64,000 bases of DNA from Deinococcus ruber (GCF_014648095.1 NZ_BMQL01000001.1:310001-374000); one strand, 5' to 3'; positions 25,040 through 38,067 are shown, numbered from the stretch's first letter. Numbers and translations are program-made. Notes: generated from the letters alone by a model not told the origin.

Positions 25040-26872
25040 ATGACCGTTTTTGTGACGCAGCCCGCCCAGCACGACCACACAGCCCCCTACACCGAGCGCC
25101 TCGGCGCGGCACTGGGCGACACCGTGACCATTCGCGTGCGAACCACACTGCCCGTGACCCGGGTACAGCTCAAGCTGGTGCGCGGCGGCGAGGTCGAAAC
25201 GCACCCGACGCGCGAAGTGGCGGGCACCGGAGAAAGCCGCTGGTTTGAATTCGCGCTGCCGCTGGATGCAGGGTCGGTGCGCTACGCGTGGCAACTGGAA
25301 CTGCCGGACGACCACCTGAATCTGACCATGAGCGGGCTGCATCACACCCGGCGGGCCTTCCGCGACTGGTTTCAGTATCTGGCGGGCTACGCGGCCCCGG
25401 AGTGGGCGTGGAAAAGCGTGTTTTACCAGATCTTCCCCGACCGCTTCCGCAACGGCGACAGGGCGAGCGACGTGCAGACCGGGGAATACAGCTACAACGG
25501 CAGGCCCGTCCAGCACGTTCCCTGGATGACGCCGCCCGACCGCGCCGGAGACATCCACGCGCACTACGGCGGCGATCTGGCGGGCATCAGCGAGAAGCTG
25601 CCGTACCTGACTGACCTGGGCGTGAACGCGCTGTGGCTGACCCCGATCTTCACCAGCCCCAGCAATCACCGCTACGACATCAGCGATTACCGCGAAATTG
25701 ATGCTCACCTGGGCGGTCAGGCGGCCTTCGATACCCTGATGACCAGCAGTGCAGAAGCGGGCGTGAGGGTGGTGCTCGACGGCGTGTTCAACCATGTCGG
25801 CAACGAAAATGCCATCTTCCGGGCGGCGCTGGAAGACGAGAGCGCTCCGCAGCGCCCGATGTTCACGTGGCGGCAGTACGCGGGCACCGCCACCAATACC
25901 CTGCCCTATCACGCCTTTATGGACGTGCCGACGCTGCCCAAGCTCGACTACGCCAGCGAAGCTGCCCAGCAGGAGTTTCTGGCGGGAGAGTCCAGCGTGG
26001 TGCGCCACTGGCTGCGGCAGGGCATTGCGGGTTGGCGGCTGGACGTGGCGCACATGATGGGCGCAGGCGGCAGCGACGAAGGCAATCTGGAGCTGCACCG
26101 CACCCTGAAACGGGCGGCCCGCGAGGAGAACCCCGACGCCTACATCTTCGGAGAACGCTTCTTCGACCCCGAGCGGGCGATGCAGGGCGACGGCGAAGAC
26201 GGCGCGATGAATTACCACGGCTTTGGCCTGCCGGTGATGCAGTGGCTGAGCGGGCAGACGTATTTCTTTCTGCCCAGCAAGATGGACGGCACGGAGCTGA
26301 GCGAGCTGCTGTGGGACTCGTACCACGCGCTGCCGCCACAGGTCGCGCTGAACATGTTCAACCTGCTCGACTCGCACGACGTACCCCGCGCCCTGTACCG
26401 GCTGGGCGGCGACAAAACCCGGCTCCGCGCCGCCCTGACGCTGCTGATGGGGTATCCGGGCGTGCCCTGCGTGTATTACGGCACCGAACTCGGCCTGAGC
26501 CAGACCGAACAGGGCGCTATGCCGTTCTGCCGCGCCCCGATGCCCTGGCCCGATGAAGGCGGCGCGGCGTCCGACTGGGACTCGGAACTGTTTGCCGACG
26601 TGCAGCGGCTGATTCGCCTGCGCCGAGACACGGCGGCCCTGCAACGCGGCTCGATGCGCTTTCTGCTGGCCCTGCCCGACGCCATCGGCTTTGTGCGCGA
26701 ACTGGACGGCGTGCAGGTAGCGGTACTGGCCTCGCGCCGCAGCGACGGGCAGGCGATAGCCGTGCCGCTTCCGGCGGGCAACTGGCGCGACCCGCTGAGC
26801 GGCGAGACGCTGACGGGCGGCACGGTCAGCATGGTGCTGGACGGCGGGCGCGTGCTGGTGCGGGAAGACTGA
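25040..26872 (+). CDS. GH13 alpha-glucanase (neopullulanase/cyclomaltodextrinase type)
   Basis: A 610-residue glycoside hydrolase acting on maltodextrins. Residues 1-110 form a beta-rich N-terminal domain of the CBM34 kind, then the catalytic barrel starts at WKSVFYQIFPDRFRNGD. The conserved regions are DGVFNHVG (I), GWRLDVAHMM with the nucleophile Asp (II), FGERF with the acid Glu (III) and LLDSHDVPR (IV). No signal peptide is visible, so it acts in the cytoplasm on sugars imported by MalEFG. ATG 25040 has the Shine-Dalgarno AGGAGAA. Exact specificity (maltogenic amylase, neopullulanase, cyclomaltodextrinase) cannot be told apart by eye. Confidence 0.9.
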   Translation: MTVFVTQPAQHDHTAPYTERLGAALGDTVTIRVRTTLPVTRVQLKLVRGGEVETHPTREVAGTGESRWFEFALPLDAGSVRYAWQLELPDDHLNLTMSGLHHTRRAFRDWFQYLAGYAAPEWAWKSVFYQIFPDRFRNGDRASDVQTGEYSYNGRPVQHVPWMTPPDRAGDIHAHYGGDLAGISEKLPYLTDLGVNALWLTPIFTSPSNHRYDISDYREIDAHLGGQAAFDTLMTSSAEAGVRVVLDGVFNHVGNENAIFRAALEDESAPQRPMFTWRQYAGTATNTLPYHAFMDVPTLPKLDYASEAAQQEFLAGESSVVRHWLRQGIAGWRLDVAHMMGAGGSDEGNLELHRTLKRAAREENPDAYIFGERFFDPERAMQGDGEDGAMNYHGFGLPVMQWLSGQTYFFLPSKMDGTELSELLWDSYHALPPQVALNMFNLLDSHDVPRALYRLGGDKTRLRAALTLLMGYPGVPCVYYGTELGLSQTEQGAMPFCRAPMPWPDEGGAASDWDSELFADVQRLIRLRRDTAALQRGSMRFLLALPDAIGFVRELDGVQVAVLASRRSDGQAIAVPLPAGNWRDPLSGETLTGGTVSMVLDGGRVLVRED

Positions 26873-26893
26873 GGTTCTGTTGGTATCTGGAGA

Positions 26894-27115
26894 TCAGTCG
26901 GTATCGGGGTCGCCGTCTACCCACTCCAGCACCTCGCCCGGCTGACACTCCAGCACCCGGCAGAGCGCATCCAGCGTACTGAAGCGCACCGCCCGCGCCT
27001 TGCCCGTCTTGAGAATGCTGAGGTTGGCCTGGGTGATGTTGACCCGTTCGGAAAGCGTCGCCAACGTCATATTCCGCTGGAGAAGCAGTCTGTCGAGATT
27101 GACACGAATGGGCAT
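26894..27115 (-). CDS. Small XRE/YozG-type DNA-binding regulator
   Basis: A 73-residue Cro/CI helix-turn-helix protein: NLDRLLLQRNMTLATLSERVNITQANLSILKTGKARAVRFSTLDALCRVLECQPGEVLEW is the whole HTH domain (recognition helix near residues 28-38). This is the YozG-like family that usually travels with a DUF2975 membrane protein, and here it starts on the base right after the DUF2975 stop (TAAATG). The pair is expected to be autoregulated or to act as a membrane-linked regulatory unit; the inducer is unknown. Confidence 0.85.
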   Translation of the reverse strand: MPIRVNLDRLLLQRNMTLATLSERVNITQANLSILKTGKARAVRFSTLDALCRVLECQPGEVLEWVDGDPDTD

Positions 27116-27739
27116 TTAAACGGTCAACTCGGCATCCTGACGAAGTTGACGCTCCTGCTCGCGGAGAAAATAGCCACGCTCTATCGCTATTGCGATCAGA
27201 TAGATGAACAGACTCACCACCAATGGAGTCAAATCAAAGTTAATTTTATGCTGCATAGTCAGGCCCGATAGTTTAAGATTCGGTGTCGATAGAAAAGCCG
27301 ACCAGAAAAGAGAATAAAACTGCGAAACGCAGTATCCGAAACATATCAACCCAGCGAACCACTTTAAATCTCTGGCGTTTTCCCAGGCGAAGGGATCGGT
27401 ACTGATCCGGCTCACAAAGGATTTCCCTCTCTGGAGCAGCCAAAGCCAGACGAACAGCAAAACACCAGTACAGATGAGCCAGACCCAGAGCTTTAAGCCA
27501 GATGGGCTGATTCCCATGCTCTCCACAGTGATTTTGTAGGTCATTCCCCCTGAGGTCAACGTTCCATTCATTCCAGGCGTCGAAGCCCAGAATGCCAAAG
27601 TCGTCTTCCTCCTGAAGATGAACACGAGGACAGCAATGACAACAGTCAGAAGTTGCGATCCGGTCAGCACGATATTGATCAGACGGCATACCGCGTCAAG
27701 GTCACGAACCACCACATACCTTCTCAGATGTCCGGTCAT
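27116..27739 (-). CDS. DUF2975-family membrane protein
   Basis: A 207-residue integral membrane protein with four hydrophobic segments (about residues 22-42, 80-100, 125-150 and 172-190), and a polar loop with the DPFAWENARDLKWFAGL motif typical of DUF2975. The ATG at 27739 is preferred because the purine-rich AAGGGGAAGG lies just upstream; an in-frame ATG at 27757 adds six residues. Cotranscribed with the XRE regulator, in the standard DUF2975-YozG arrangement. Function is unknown. Confidence 0.8.
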   Translation of the reverse strand: MTGHLRRYVVVRDLDAVCRLINIVLTGSQLLTVVIAVLVFIFRRKTTLAFWASTPGMNGTLTSGGMTYKITVESMGISPSGLKLWVWLICTGVLLFVWLWLLQRGKSFVSRISTDPFAWENARDLKWFAGLICFGYCVSQFYSLFWSAFLSTPNLKLSGLTMQHKINFDLTPLVVSLFIYLIAIAIERGYFLREQERQLRQDAELTV

Positions 27740-27782
27740 CAGCCTTCCCCTTCGCATGCCCGTGGAATGACATGCTGCACGC

Positions 27783-27808
27783 TTTATATCGAAAAACGAT
27801 AATATCGA
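27783..27808 (-). promoter_or_regulatory. AT-rich promoter/operator of the DUF2975-XRE pair
   Basis: On the minus strand TATAAA (27783-27788) is a good -10. Around it TATCGA occurs twice (27787-27792 and 27803-27808), with the inverted half CGATA at 27797-27801. This is a plausible binding site for the pair's own XRE protein and is much more AT-rich than its surroundings. Confidence 0.45.
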
Positions 27809-27882
27809 ATATCAATATGCCTATGCTGCTCAAATCTGTCAAGCGCTCCTGTTCGCTGGCCCTCCCCTGCTAAACTTGGCGG

Positions 27883-29538
<1,656 letters not shown>

Positions 29539-29619
29539 CTCCGATTTCTGCGCTCCGCTCTTCAGGTTGCCTAAAGTTTGCTTCAGTCGAACGTCAGGCT
29601 GGGCGTCTAAGCTGATCTC

Positions 29620-30693
29620 ATGAAGAAGACCGTTGGCGCGTCCCTGATTCTGGGACTTGGGCTGCTGAGTGGATGCAGCACGCAGGGAATCGGCAATCTA
29701 GCAGTCCACGAAGCGCTGTTCTATGGCGGCAGCACCGACCGGATCGCCTGGGTCTATGGCACGCTCGACACGGGCACTTACGGCCTGAAACTGGGCGACG
29801 CGAGCACCACCCTCCGGAGCCAGATCAGTGGCGACTCGCTGGCTCTGCCCGGCACCCTGAGCGTGGACGGCAAGGCGGTCTACCGGGGCCGCACCAGCCC
29901 GACCACGCCGCGCATCAATGTGCTGCGTACCGGCACGAGCTACAGCGTGCAGGCGCTGGGCGACGTGAGTGCGGTGTACGTGGTGAGCGGCGGCGGGTGG
30001 TCGAAGCTGAGCGGGCCGGTCAGCGCTGGACAGACGATTCTGGCAGGCGCGACCCCCAACAACGGCCTGCGTGGAGCGGGCGACCTGACCGACGCTGAGG
30101 CCGATGCCGTGGCAGGGCAGCTGAGCAGCCAGGGCACGCTGGCGGTGGCCGTACTGCCCGCCAGCACCCTCCCCGACTCTGCACTGAAGACCGAACCCGA
30201 TCTGGTGGAGGGCAATCACAAACTGACCGGGCTGTACATTCAGGCGGGCGTGGGCACGTCCATCACCGGAGGCACCGTGACCACTCCCAGCACCCCCACC
30301 AACTCGGCTGGAGTACGCCAGCTCGCCAGCGGTTCGAACGCTGCCGCTCGCAGCTTTCAGGTGATCGTCTCGCGCGACAGCACGGCTCTGAACACCCTAT
30401 CGGCGCTGGCCTACGGCAATCAGTCGGGGGCAGGCGGCCTGCCCGCGCCGGTTGCCGGGCGCAGCGTGGTCGGCGTGTTCCTGGGTACCCGGCCCACCGG
30501 GGGGTACAGCGTGTCGCTGGCCTCGGCGCAGGTCGTGGGCGGCGTGCTGCAACTCAGCGTCAATGTGGTGGCCCCCGGTCCGGGCGTCATCACCACCCAG
30601 GCACTGACGAGCCCGTGGGTGGCCCTCGAAGTACCCGGCAGCTTCACGAGTGTGGTCGTGCGCGACGCCGCCACCGGACAGCTCCTGAAATAA
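29620..30693 (+). CDS. Lipoprotein with PrcB-like C-terminal domain
   Basis: A 357-residue exported lipoprotein: the signal sequence ends in the lipobox LLSGC (Cys19). The N-terminal part (about 30-200) is an unrecognised beta-rich region. The C-terminal 110 residues match the PrcB-type domain: VVGVFLGTRPTGGYSVSLASAQVVGG, then a strand, then ITTQALTSPWVALEVPGSF. PrcB-type domains occur in secreted protease-complex partners and many Deinococcus lipoproteins. ATG 29620 lies six bases after TAAGCT. It is closed by a 17-bp perfect hairpin. The partner protein is unknown. Confidence 0.82.
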   Translation: MKKTVGASLILGLGLLSGCSTQGIGNLAVHEALFYGGSTDRIAWVYGTLDTGTYGLKLGDASTTLRSQISGDSLALPGTLSVDGKAVYRGRTSPTTPRINVLRTGTSYSVQALGDVSAVYVVSGGGWSKLSGPVSAGQTILAGATPNNGLRGAGDLTDAEADAVAGQLSSQGTLAVAVLPASTLPDSALKTEPDLVEGNHKLTGLYIQAGVGTSITGGTVTTPSTPTNSAGVRQLASGSNAAARSFQVIVSRDSTALNTLSALAYGNQSGAGGLPAPVAGRSVVGVFLGTRPTGGYSVSLASAQVVGGVLQLSVNVVAPGPGVITTQALTSPWVALEVPGSFTSVVVRDAATGQLLK

Positions 30694-30700
30694 GCGCAGG

Positions 30701-30745
30701 GACAGAAAAGCAGCCCCACCACATCGGCGGGGCTGCTTTTCTGTC
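30701..30745 (+). terminator. Strong terminator after the PrcB-like gene
   Basis: Seventeen bases (30701-30717) are perfectly complementary to 30729-30745 with an 11-base loop. The arms contain A4 and T4 runs, so it can act on both strands. Confidence 0.9.
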
Positions 30746-30827
30746 TGCTGTGGCGACCTGGGGAACGGCAGCGCCTGTGTATTTCCGAACGGTGTAGAGG
30801 CCAGGACATCTGAGCTAAGCTGGCCGA

Positions 30828-31747
30828 ATGTCTGCTCTCCCCCGCCTGAATCACGGCTACGCCTACCGCGAGCAGGTGCAGCAGCGGGCGCAGGGAACGA
30901 GCGTGCTGACCCATCTGGCGCGGCGCTATCCGCATTCCTCGCGCTCCGAGTGGGAAGAGCGGATCGGGGCGGGTGAGGTGTGGCTGGACGGAAATCCCGT
31001 ATTGCCCCACACTGTCCTGAAGGCCGGGCAGCTCCTGATCTGGCAGCGTCCACCCTGGCTGGAGGAAGCCGCGCCGCGCCAGTATCAGGTGGTCTACACC
31101 GACGACGCGCTGCTGGCGGTGGTCAAACCGTCTGGGCTGCCCACACTGCCGGGCGGCGGCTTTCTGGAAAATACCCTGCTGAGCGCCGTACACGACGATT
31201 ACCCGGAGGCCAGCCCGCTGCACCGACTGGGGCGCGGCACCTCGGGACTGGTGCTGTTCGCCCGCACGCCTCAGGCTGCCGCCGCCCTGTCGAGCGCGTG
31301 GCGAGAGCACGACGTTCACAAGCGGTACCGGGCGCTGGCAGCGGGCGCGGCGGCCCAGGCCGAATACGACATCAGCGCCGCTATCGGCCCGGTCACGCAT
31401 CCCCGGCTGGGAACGGTGCATGCCGCCAGCGCCAGCGGCAAACCCTCGCACAGCCTTGCCCGCGTACTGGAGCGCCGCCCCGACGCCACACTCTTTCAGG
31501 TCGATATTTTTACGGGCCGCCCGCACCAGATCAGAATTCATCTGGCCTCGGTGGGCCACCCGCTGCTGAACGATCCGCTGTACGGCGTGGGCGGCACCCC
31601 GCTGGCGACCCTGCCCGGTCTGCCAGGAGACGGCGGCTACTGGCTGCACGCCGCCGACCTGCGCTTCGTCCACCCGCTCAGCGGCGAGCAGATGCACCTT
31701 TCCGCCGCGCCCCCGCCCGAACTTCAGACGGCGGAGGAACGCGGGAA

Positions 31748-31751
<4 letters not shown>
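30828..31751 (+). CDS. RluA-family pseudouridine synthase homologue, catalytic Asp replaced
   Basis: A 307-residue protein with an N-terminal S4-like RNA-binding domain (about 20-75) and an RluA-type pseudouridine synthase domain. The signature normally written HRLD-x-x-TSG reads [14 protein letters not shown] here, so the nucleophilic Asp is Gly. The second family block, [25 protein letters not shown], is intact. From memory, a similar G-for-D subgroup exists in plants, so the protein may bind RNA without catalysis or use another residue. ATG 30828 lies six bases after TAAGCT. Its stop TAG shares the palindrome CTAG with the stop of the converging CoA-transferase gene. Confidence 0.85.
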
Positions 31752-32385
<634 letters not shown>

Positions 32386-32389
<4 letters not shown>

Positions 32390-33108
32390 ACGGCTCCTTC
32401 CTGACGCTCGGTCTGCGGGCGCACGGTGCGGTGCTCGATCAGCTTTCTGGGGTGCGGGTTGTGCACGATGCGCTGCACATAGATGCCCGGCGTATGCACC
32501 TGATCGGGGTCGAGCTGCCCCACGTCCACCAGTTCCTCGACCTCGGCCACCGTGACGCGCCCACACGTCGCCACCAGCGGATTGAAGTTGCGGGCGGTCT
32601 TGCGGTACACCAGATTGCCCGCCGCGTCGCCCTTCCACGCCTTGACCAGAGCCACATCGGCACGGATGGCGCGTTCCATCAGGTACGTCTGCCCGTCGAA
32701 GTCGTGGTGCTCCTTGCCCTCGGCAATCACGGTGCCCACCCCTGTGCGGGTGTAGAAGGCCGGAATGCCCGCTCCGCCCGCCCGCAGCCGCTCGGCCAGC
32801 GTGCCCTGCGGCGTGAATTCCAGTTCCAGCTCGCCAGCCAGATACTGCTCGGCAAACAGCTTGTTCTCACCGACGTAACTGGAAATCATCCTGGCGATCT
32901 GACGGGTCTTGAGCAGTTCCCACAGCGCAAATCCGTCTGCGCCCGCGTTGTTGCTCGCCACGGTCAGGCCCTTCACGCCGCTGTCACGCAGCGCCAGAAT
33001 CAGTTCTTCCGGCACGCCGCACAGCCCGAAGCCTCCCACCGCCAACGTCTGCCCGTCACGCACCACGCCGCTCAGCGCTGCATGGGCATTCTCGTACACC
33101 TTGTTCAT
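32386..33108 (-). CDS. scoA: 3-oxoacid CoA-transferase subunit A
   Basis: The alpha subunit, 240 residues, with the CoA-binding glycine-rich block [14 protein letters not shown] near residue 25 and [16 protein letters not shown] in the middle. The start is ATG 33108, which has the Shine-Dalgarno GGAGAAGG; an in-frame extension upstream is Arg-rich and unlikely. With subunit B it would convert acetoacetate and succinyl-CoA to acetoacetyl-CoA. The crotonase gene upstream on the same strand suggests a shared role in leucine or ketone-body breakdown, which is inference. Confidence 0.9.
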
Positions 33109-33278
33109 CCTTCTCCCCTGCCAGCCAGTGGCGCGTATGCCCGGCCTCTCTGGCTGGGAACGTCCTGCGCGTGCCCTGGTTCGTTGTTCCGACGCCCGCA
33201 CTCTAGAAGCTGGCTCGCTGCGCCGTCAACGTGTTCCCGAACGGCACACTGCCAGAACAAGCCTCCTGCCCGTGCTCT

Positions 33279-34064
33279 TCAGCGCCACTGCGGCTCCCGC
33301 TTTTCCAGAAAGGCCGCCACGCCCTCCTTCAGGTCGCTGGTGGTGCGCGTCCAGGCGTTCACGCCCACCGCGTAGCGCAGCCCCTCTTCCAGGCCCATGC
33401 CGGGCAGCAGCGACAACATCTCGCGGGTGGTGCTCAGGGCAGTGGCGCTGTTTCCGGCGATTTCGGCAGCCAGTGCCAGCGCCCGCGTCTCGGCCTGTCC
33501 ATCCGGCACCACCTCGTTGATCAGGCCCATGCGGTGCGCCTCGCCCGCACTCACCAGCCGCCCGGTCAGCAGCAGCTCGCGGGCATGTTTTTCGCCCACG
33601 CAGCGCAGCAGAAACACCATCACGATGGCCGCCACGAAACCCAGACGCACCTCGGTATAGCCGAATCTGGCTGCCTCGCCCGCCACCACCAGGTCGCAGG
33701 CCGATGCCAGGCCCGCACCGCCCGCCACCGCCGCGCCTTCCACGGCAGCTACCACCGGCAGCGGGCCGCTGTACAGCAGGTGCAACACCTCCGCGAGTCG
33801 CCGCGAGTCAGCCTTGTTCGCTTCGCTGCTGGCCGTCTGCAAGCTCTGGAGCGCCTTCAGATCGGCCCCCGCGCTGAAGACCTTGCCTGCGCCGCTCAGC
33901 ACCAGGCAGCGCAGCGAGGCGTCGGCATGGGCCGCTTCCAGTTCGGCCCGCAGTGCAGCCAGCAGATCGGCGTCGAGGGCGTTGCGCTGCTGTGGGCGGT
34001 TCAGGCGCAGCAACAGCACCGCGCCGCGCCGCTCGCTCAGAACGGCCTGAGATGATTGGGTCAT
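33279..34064 (-). CDS. Enoyl-CoA hydratase/isomerase (crotonase) family
   Basis: A 261-residue crotonase. The oxyanion-hole blocks are VFSAGADLKAL and AAVEGAAVAGGAGLASACDLVVA, and a catalytic Glu candidate is in FGYTEVRLGF. The sequence after it (VAAIVMVFLLRCVGE) resembles methylglutaconyl-CoA hydratases of leucine catabolism, but this is not decisive. ATG 34064 lies six bases after TAGCAT, a leaderless start. It lies 170 bases upstream of scoA on the same strand. Confidence 0.88.
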   Translation of the reverse strand: MTQSSQAVLSERRGAVLLLRLNRPQQRNALDADLLAALRAELEAAHADASLRCLVLSGAGKVFSAGADLKALQSLQTASSEANKADSRRLAEVLHLLYSGPLPVVAAVEGAAVAGGAGLASACDLVVAGEAARFGYTEVRLGFVAAIVMVFLLRCVGEKHARELLLTGRLVSAGEAHRMGLINEVVPDGQAETRALALAAEIAGNSATALSTTREMLSLLPGMGLEEGLRYAVGVNAWTRTTSDLKEGVAAFLEKREPQWR

Positions 34065-34197
34065 GCCTGAATGCTAGCCGACCGGCCCCCAACTGCCCAC
34101 CAACCCCAGACTGTTGAGAAAGCATAGGCAGGAAGGGCTTTTTACCTCACCACTGTCCCGGTCTTCCTGCTACAGTCTGTATTTGGAGCTGAGAAGC

Positions 34198-34512
34198 ATG
34201 CCTACCTACGAGTACAAAAATATCGAAACCGGTGAACGCTACGAATTCAAGCAGAGTATGAAAGACGCGGCTCTGACACACCATCCAGAAACGGGCGTTC
34301 CGATTCGGCGCATCGTGTCCCGTCCGGCCATCGCCTTCAAGGGCAGCGGCTTCTATGCCAACGACTCGCGCTCGTCGTCGGGCGGCTCGTCCGAGAAGAC
34401 CTCCAGCGCTGGAAGTTCCAGCAGCGACAAGTCAGGCTCAGATTCGAAGGCCAGCTCGGACAAAGCTGCGCCCGCCACACCCGCGCCCGCAACCCCCAAG
34501 GGCGGCGAGTGA
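34198..34512 (+). CDS. FmdB-like protein with a degenerate zinc ribbon
   Basis: A 104-residue protein whose first 45 residues follow the FmdB/CxxC regulatory pattern (MPTYEYKN, EFKQSMKD, PIRRIVSRPAIAFKGSGFY), but all four zinc-binding Cys are gone: C-x-x-C-G becomes N-I-E-T-G and C-P-x-C-G becomes H-P-E-T-G. The second half is a Ser/Lys/Ala-rich disordered tail. ATG 34198 is chosen from the family start MPTYEY. TACAGT at 34171-34176 is a possible -10. It overlaps the protease gene by GTGA, so the two are cotranscribed and probably coupled. Confidence 0.82.
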   Translation: MPTYEYKNIETGERYEFKQSMKDAALTHHPETGVPIRRIVSRPAIAFKGSGFYANDSRSSSGGSSEKTSSAGSSSSDKSGSDSKASSDKAAPATPAPATPKGGE

Positions 34513-35645
34513 CCCAACCGCCGGGAACGTCCACCAGCACGCCGGGCCAGCGACTGTTCAGCCGGATACTGGCCGTTTCGGCGCTACTGGGAGCGGGCCT
34601 CACGGCGGCATACTTGACCGGGCGCGTGACGGCTCAGCGGGCGCTGATCACCAACGACGAGATCAACACCGTGCAGGTGACGCAGGGAGCGCTGCCCGCC
34701 GTGGTGCGTGTCGATGTGCGGATTCGCAAGGATCAGTTACAGCAGGGCGACGACCCCAACGAAACCGGGTCGGGCTTCTTCTACAAGCCAAATCTGATCG
34801 TGACGGCCTACCACGTGGTGCAGTACCAGGAAAGCATCACGGTGACGCTGTACAACGGCAAGCGTGTGAACGCCAGCGTTGAGGGCGTCGATCCTGGCAT
34901 CGACATCGCCATCCTGAAGGTGTCGGGGGCCACTGCGCCCAAGACGCTGGCGTTCGGTGACAGTGCGCGGCTGATTCCGGGCCAGAAGTTCATCACGCTC
35001 GGTGCGCCGATCAAGTACAACAACTTCATCGCCACCGGGGTCTTCAGTGCCAGCACCCGCAGCCTGGGCCGCTCCGACGGACTGGGCGAGGAGGTCGGGC
35101 AGTACTTCCTGACCACCGCGACCATTCAGGGCGGCTCATCGGGCGGGCCAGTGCTCGACTCACGCGGGGCGGTCATCGGGGTGGCCGACGCCAACGCCAG
35201 CGCCAACAGCCTGGTGCCCGGTGTGATCGGCGCTGTTATTCCCGGCGACCTCACCAAGCAGTCACTCAGCGACCTTGAAGCGGTGGGCGTTCCGCAGCGC
35301 GGCACCCTGGGGGTCACGCTGGTCGATCTCGACGACCTCGACCCGGCGCTGCGCCAGCTCGCGGGCCTGAGCAGCAATCAGGGCGCGTTGGTGGATGAGG
35401 TTCCAGCAGGATCGGCGGGAGCGCGGGCAGGTCTGCGCGGCTCGCTGAAGAACAACAAGGGGCAGTTGCTGTCCCCGCTGGGCGACGTGATCGTGGCGAT
35501 TGACGGCACCCGCGTCACCAGTTCCTTCGACGTGATCCGCCTGATCGCTGCCAAACGCCCCGGTCAGGTGGCCGCCCTGAAGGTCTGGCGCAACAAGAAG
35601 GAAGTAACGGTCAACGTGACCCTGCTGAAACGCACGCTGCCGTAA
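34509..35645 (+). CDS. HtrA/DegP-type serine protease with PDZ domain
   Basis: A 378-residue membrane-anchored protease for protein quality control outside the cytoplasm. One N-terminal membrane segment (about residues 18-40) leads to a trypsin-like domain. The catalytic triad is His in TAYHVV, Asp in DIAIL and Ser in GGSSGGPVL. A PDZ domain follows (about 255-370: RGTLGVTLVDLDDLDP, ending with the carboxylate-binding strand near VWRNKKEVTVNV). The start is GTG 34509, overlapping the FmdB-like stop. DegS-like topology fits best. Confidence 0.9.
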   Translation: MTQPPGTSTSTPGQRLFSRILAVSALLGAGLTAAYLTGRVTAQRALITNDEINTVQVTQGALPAVVRVDVRIRKDQLQQGDDPNETGSGFFYKPNLIVTAYHVVQYQESITVTLYNGKRVNASVEGVDPGIDIAILKVSGATAPKTLAFGDSARLIPGQKFITLGAPIKYNNFIATGVFSASTRSLGRSDGLGEEVGQYFLTTATIQGGSSGGPVLDSRGAVIGVADANASANSLVPGVIGAVIPGDLTKQSLSDLEAVGVPQRGTLGVTLVDLDDLDPALRQLAGLSSNQGALVDEVPAGSAGARAGLRGSLKNNKGQLLSPLGDVIVAIDGTRVTSSFDVIRLIAAKRPGQVAALKVWRNKKEVTVNVTLLKRTLP

Positions 35646-35798
35646 CCTCCTTCCCAGCCGACAGACGGGTTTACACCGTCTTTACGAACCTGACACGCTT
35701 CCTGGGGTATTCCTGACAGCAGGAGGTGGGCGCTGGGCAACACTCTTCACGGCTTACTCAGGTGAGTACGGCACTCAGCACTCCTCAGCCAAACTTGC

Positions 35799-35804
35799 TA
35801 CACT
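35799..35804 (+). promoter_or_regulatory. Candidate -10 for glmS
   Basis: TACACT, about 36 bases before the predicted ribozyme cleavage site. No good -35 is seen at the usual distance. Bases 35646-35798 hold nothing else I can name. Confidence 0.45.
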
Positions 35805-35829
35805 GCACACGGCTGAGCCGGTCAAACAG

Positions 35830-36080
35830 CAGCCAGGGAAGCGCAAGGCCCGCAGAACCCTCCGGGGTGCGGCGGGAGACGAGGTGAAGGTCATCGAGAT
35901 TCTGCGGATGCCTTCAGGGGGAAGCCACCCCCTCCCGAAACCACCCACTGCAAAGCGGCGGCGTGGTTAAGCAACACCGAAAACGCCTGGGTAACCCGGC
36001 AACAAGGTGACGCCTGGCAACAACAGAGCCAGCAACAGGCCGTGTGAACGCGTGGAGAACCCAGCCGCGTCATGCGTCGT
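35830..36080 (+). ncRNA. glmS ribozyme (glucosamine-6-phosphate-activated)
   Basis: A self-cleaving riboswitch in the glmS leader. The conserved core is present in order: AGCGC with predicted cleavage between A35840 and G35841, then GACGAGG (35878-35884), ATCGA (35893-35897) and GCGGATGCC (35904-35912), followed by P3/P4-type hairpins and an A-rich tail. The match is to the published glmS family core, and its position directly upstream of glmS fits. When GlcN6P is plentiful the mRNA cuts itself and decays. The 3' boundary is approximate. Confidence 0.88.
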
Positions 36081-36173
36081 TTGACGGCTGTGCCGGAAAG
36101 ATCGAGCGCTGCTGTGCGCCGCTTTCCGGTTCGTCGTCAGGCAGCTTCGTTCGTCTGGCTCGGGGGAGCTGGT

Positions 36174-38003
<1,830 letters not shown>

Positions 38004-38032
38004 AACACGGCGAACTAAAGCAGACGGCGCAC

Positions 38033-38067
38033 AGCCCCTGTCCGGATTCGGTTCTGGTGCAGGGGCT
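38033..38067 (+). terminator. Hairpin after glmS
   Basis: AGCCCCTG pairs with CAGGGGCT across a 19-base loop, followed by only three T. A weak terminator for glmS. Confidence 0.5.

Noticed and set aside
27700..27882. RDRM/DdrO site at recN
   Set aside because: The palindromes here are AT-rich TATCGA elements that do not match the RDRM pattern and belong to the divergent DUF2975-XRE promoter.
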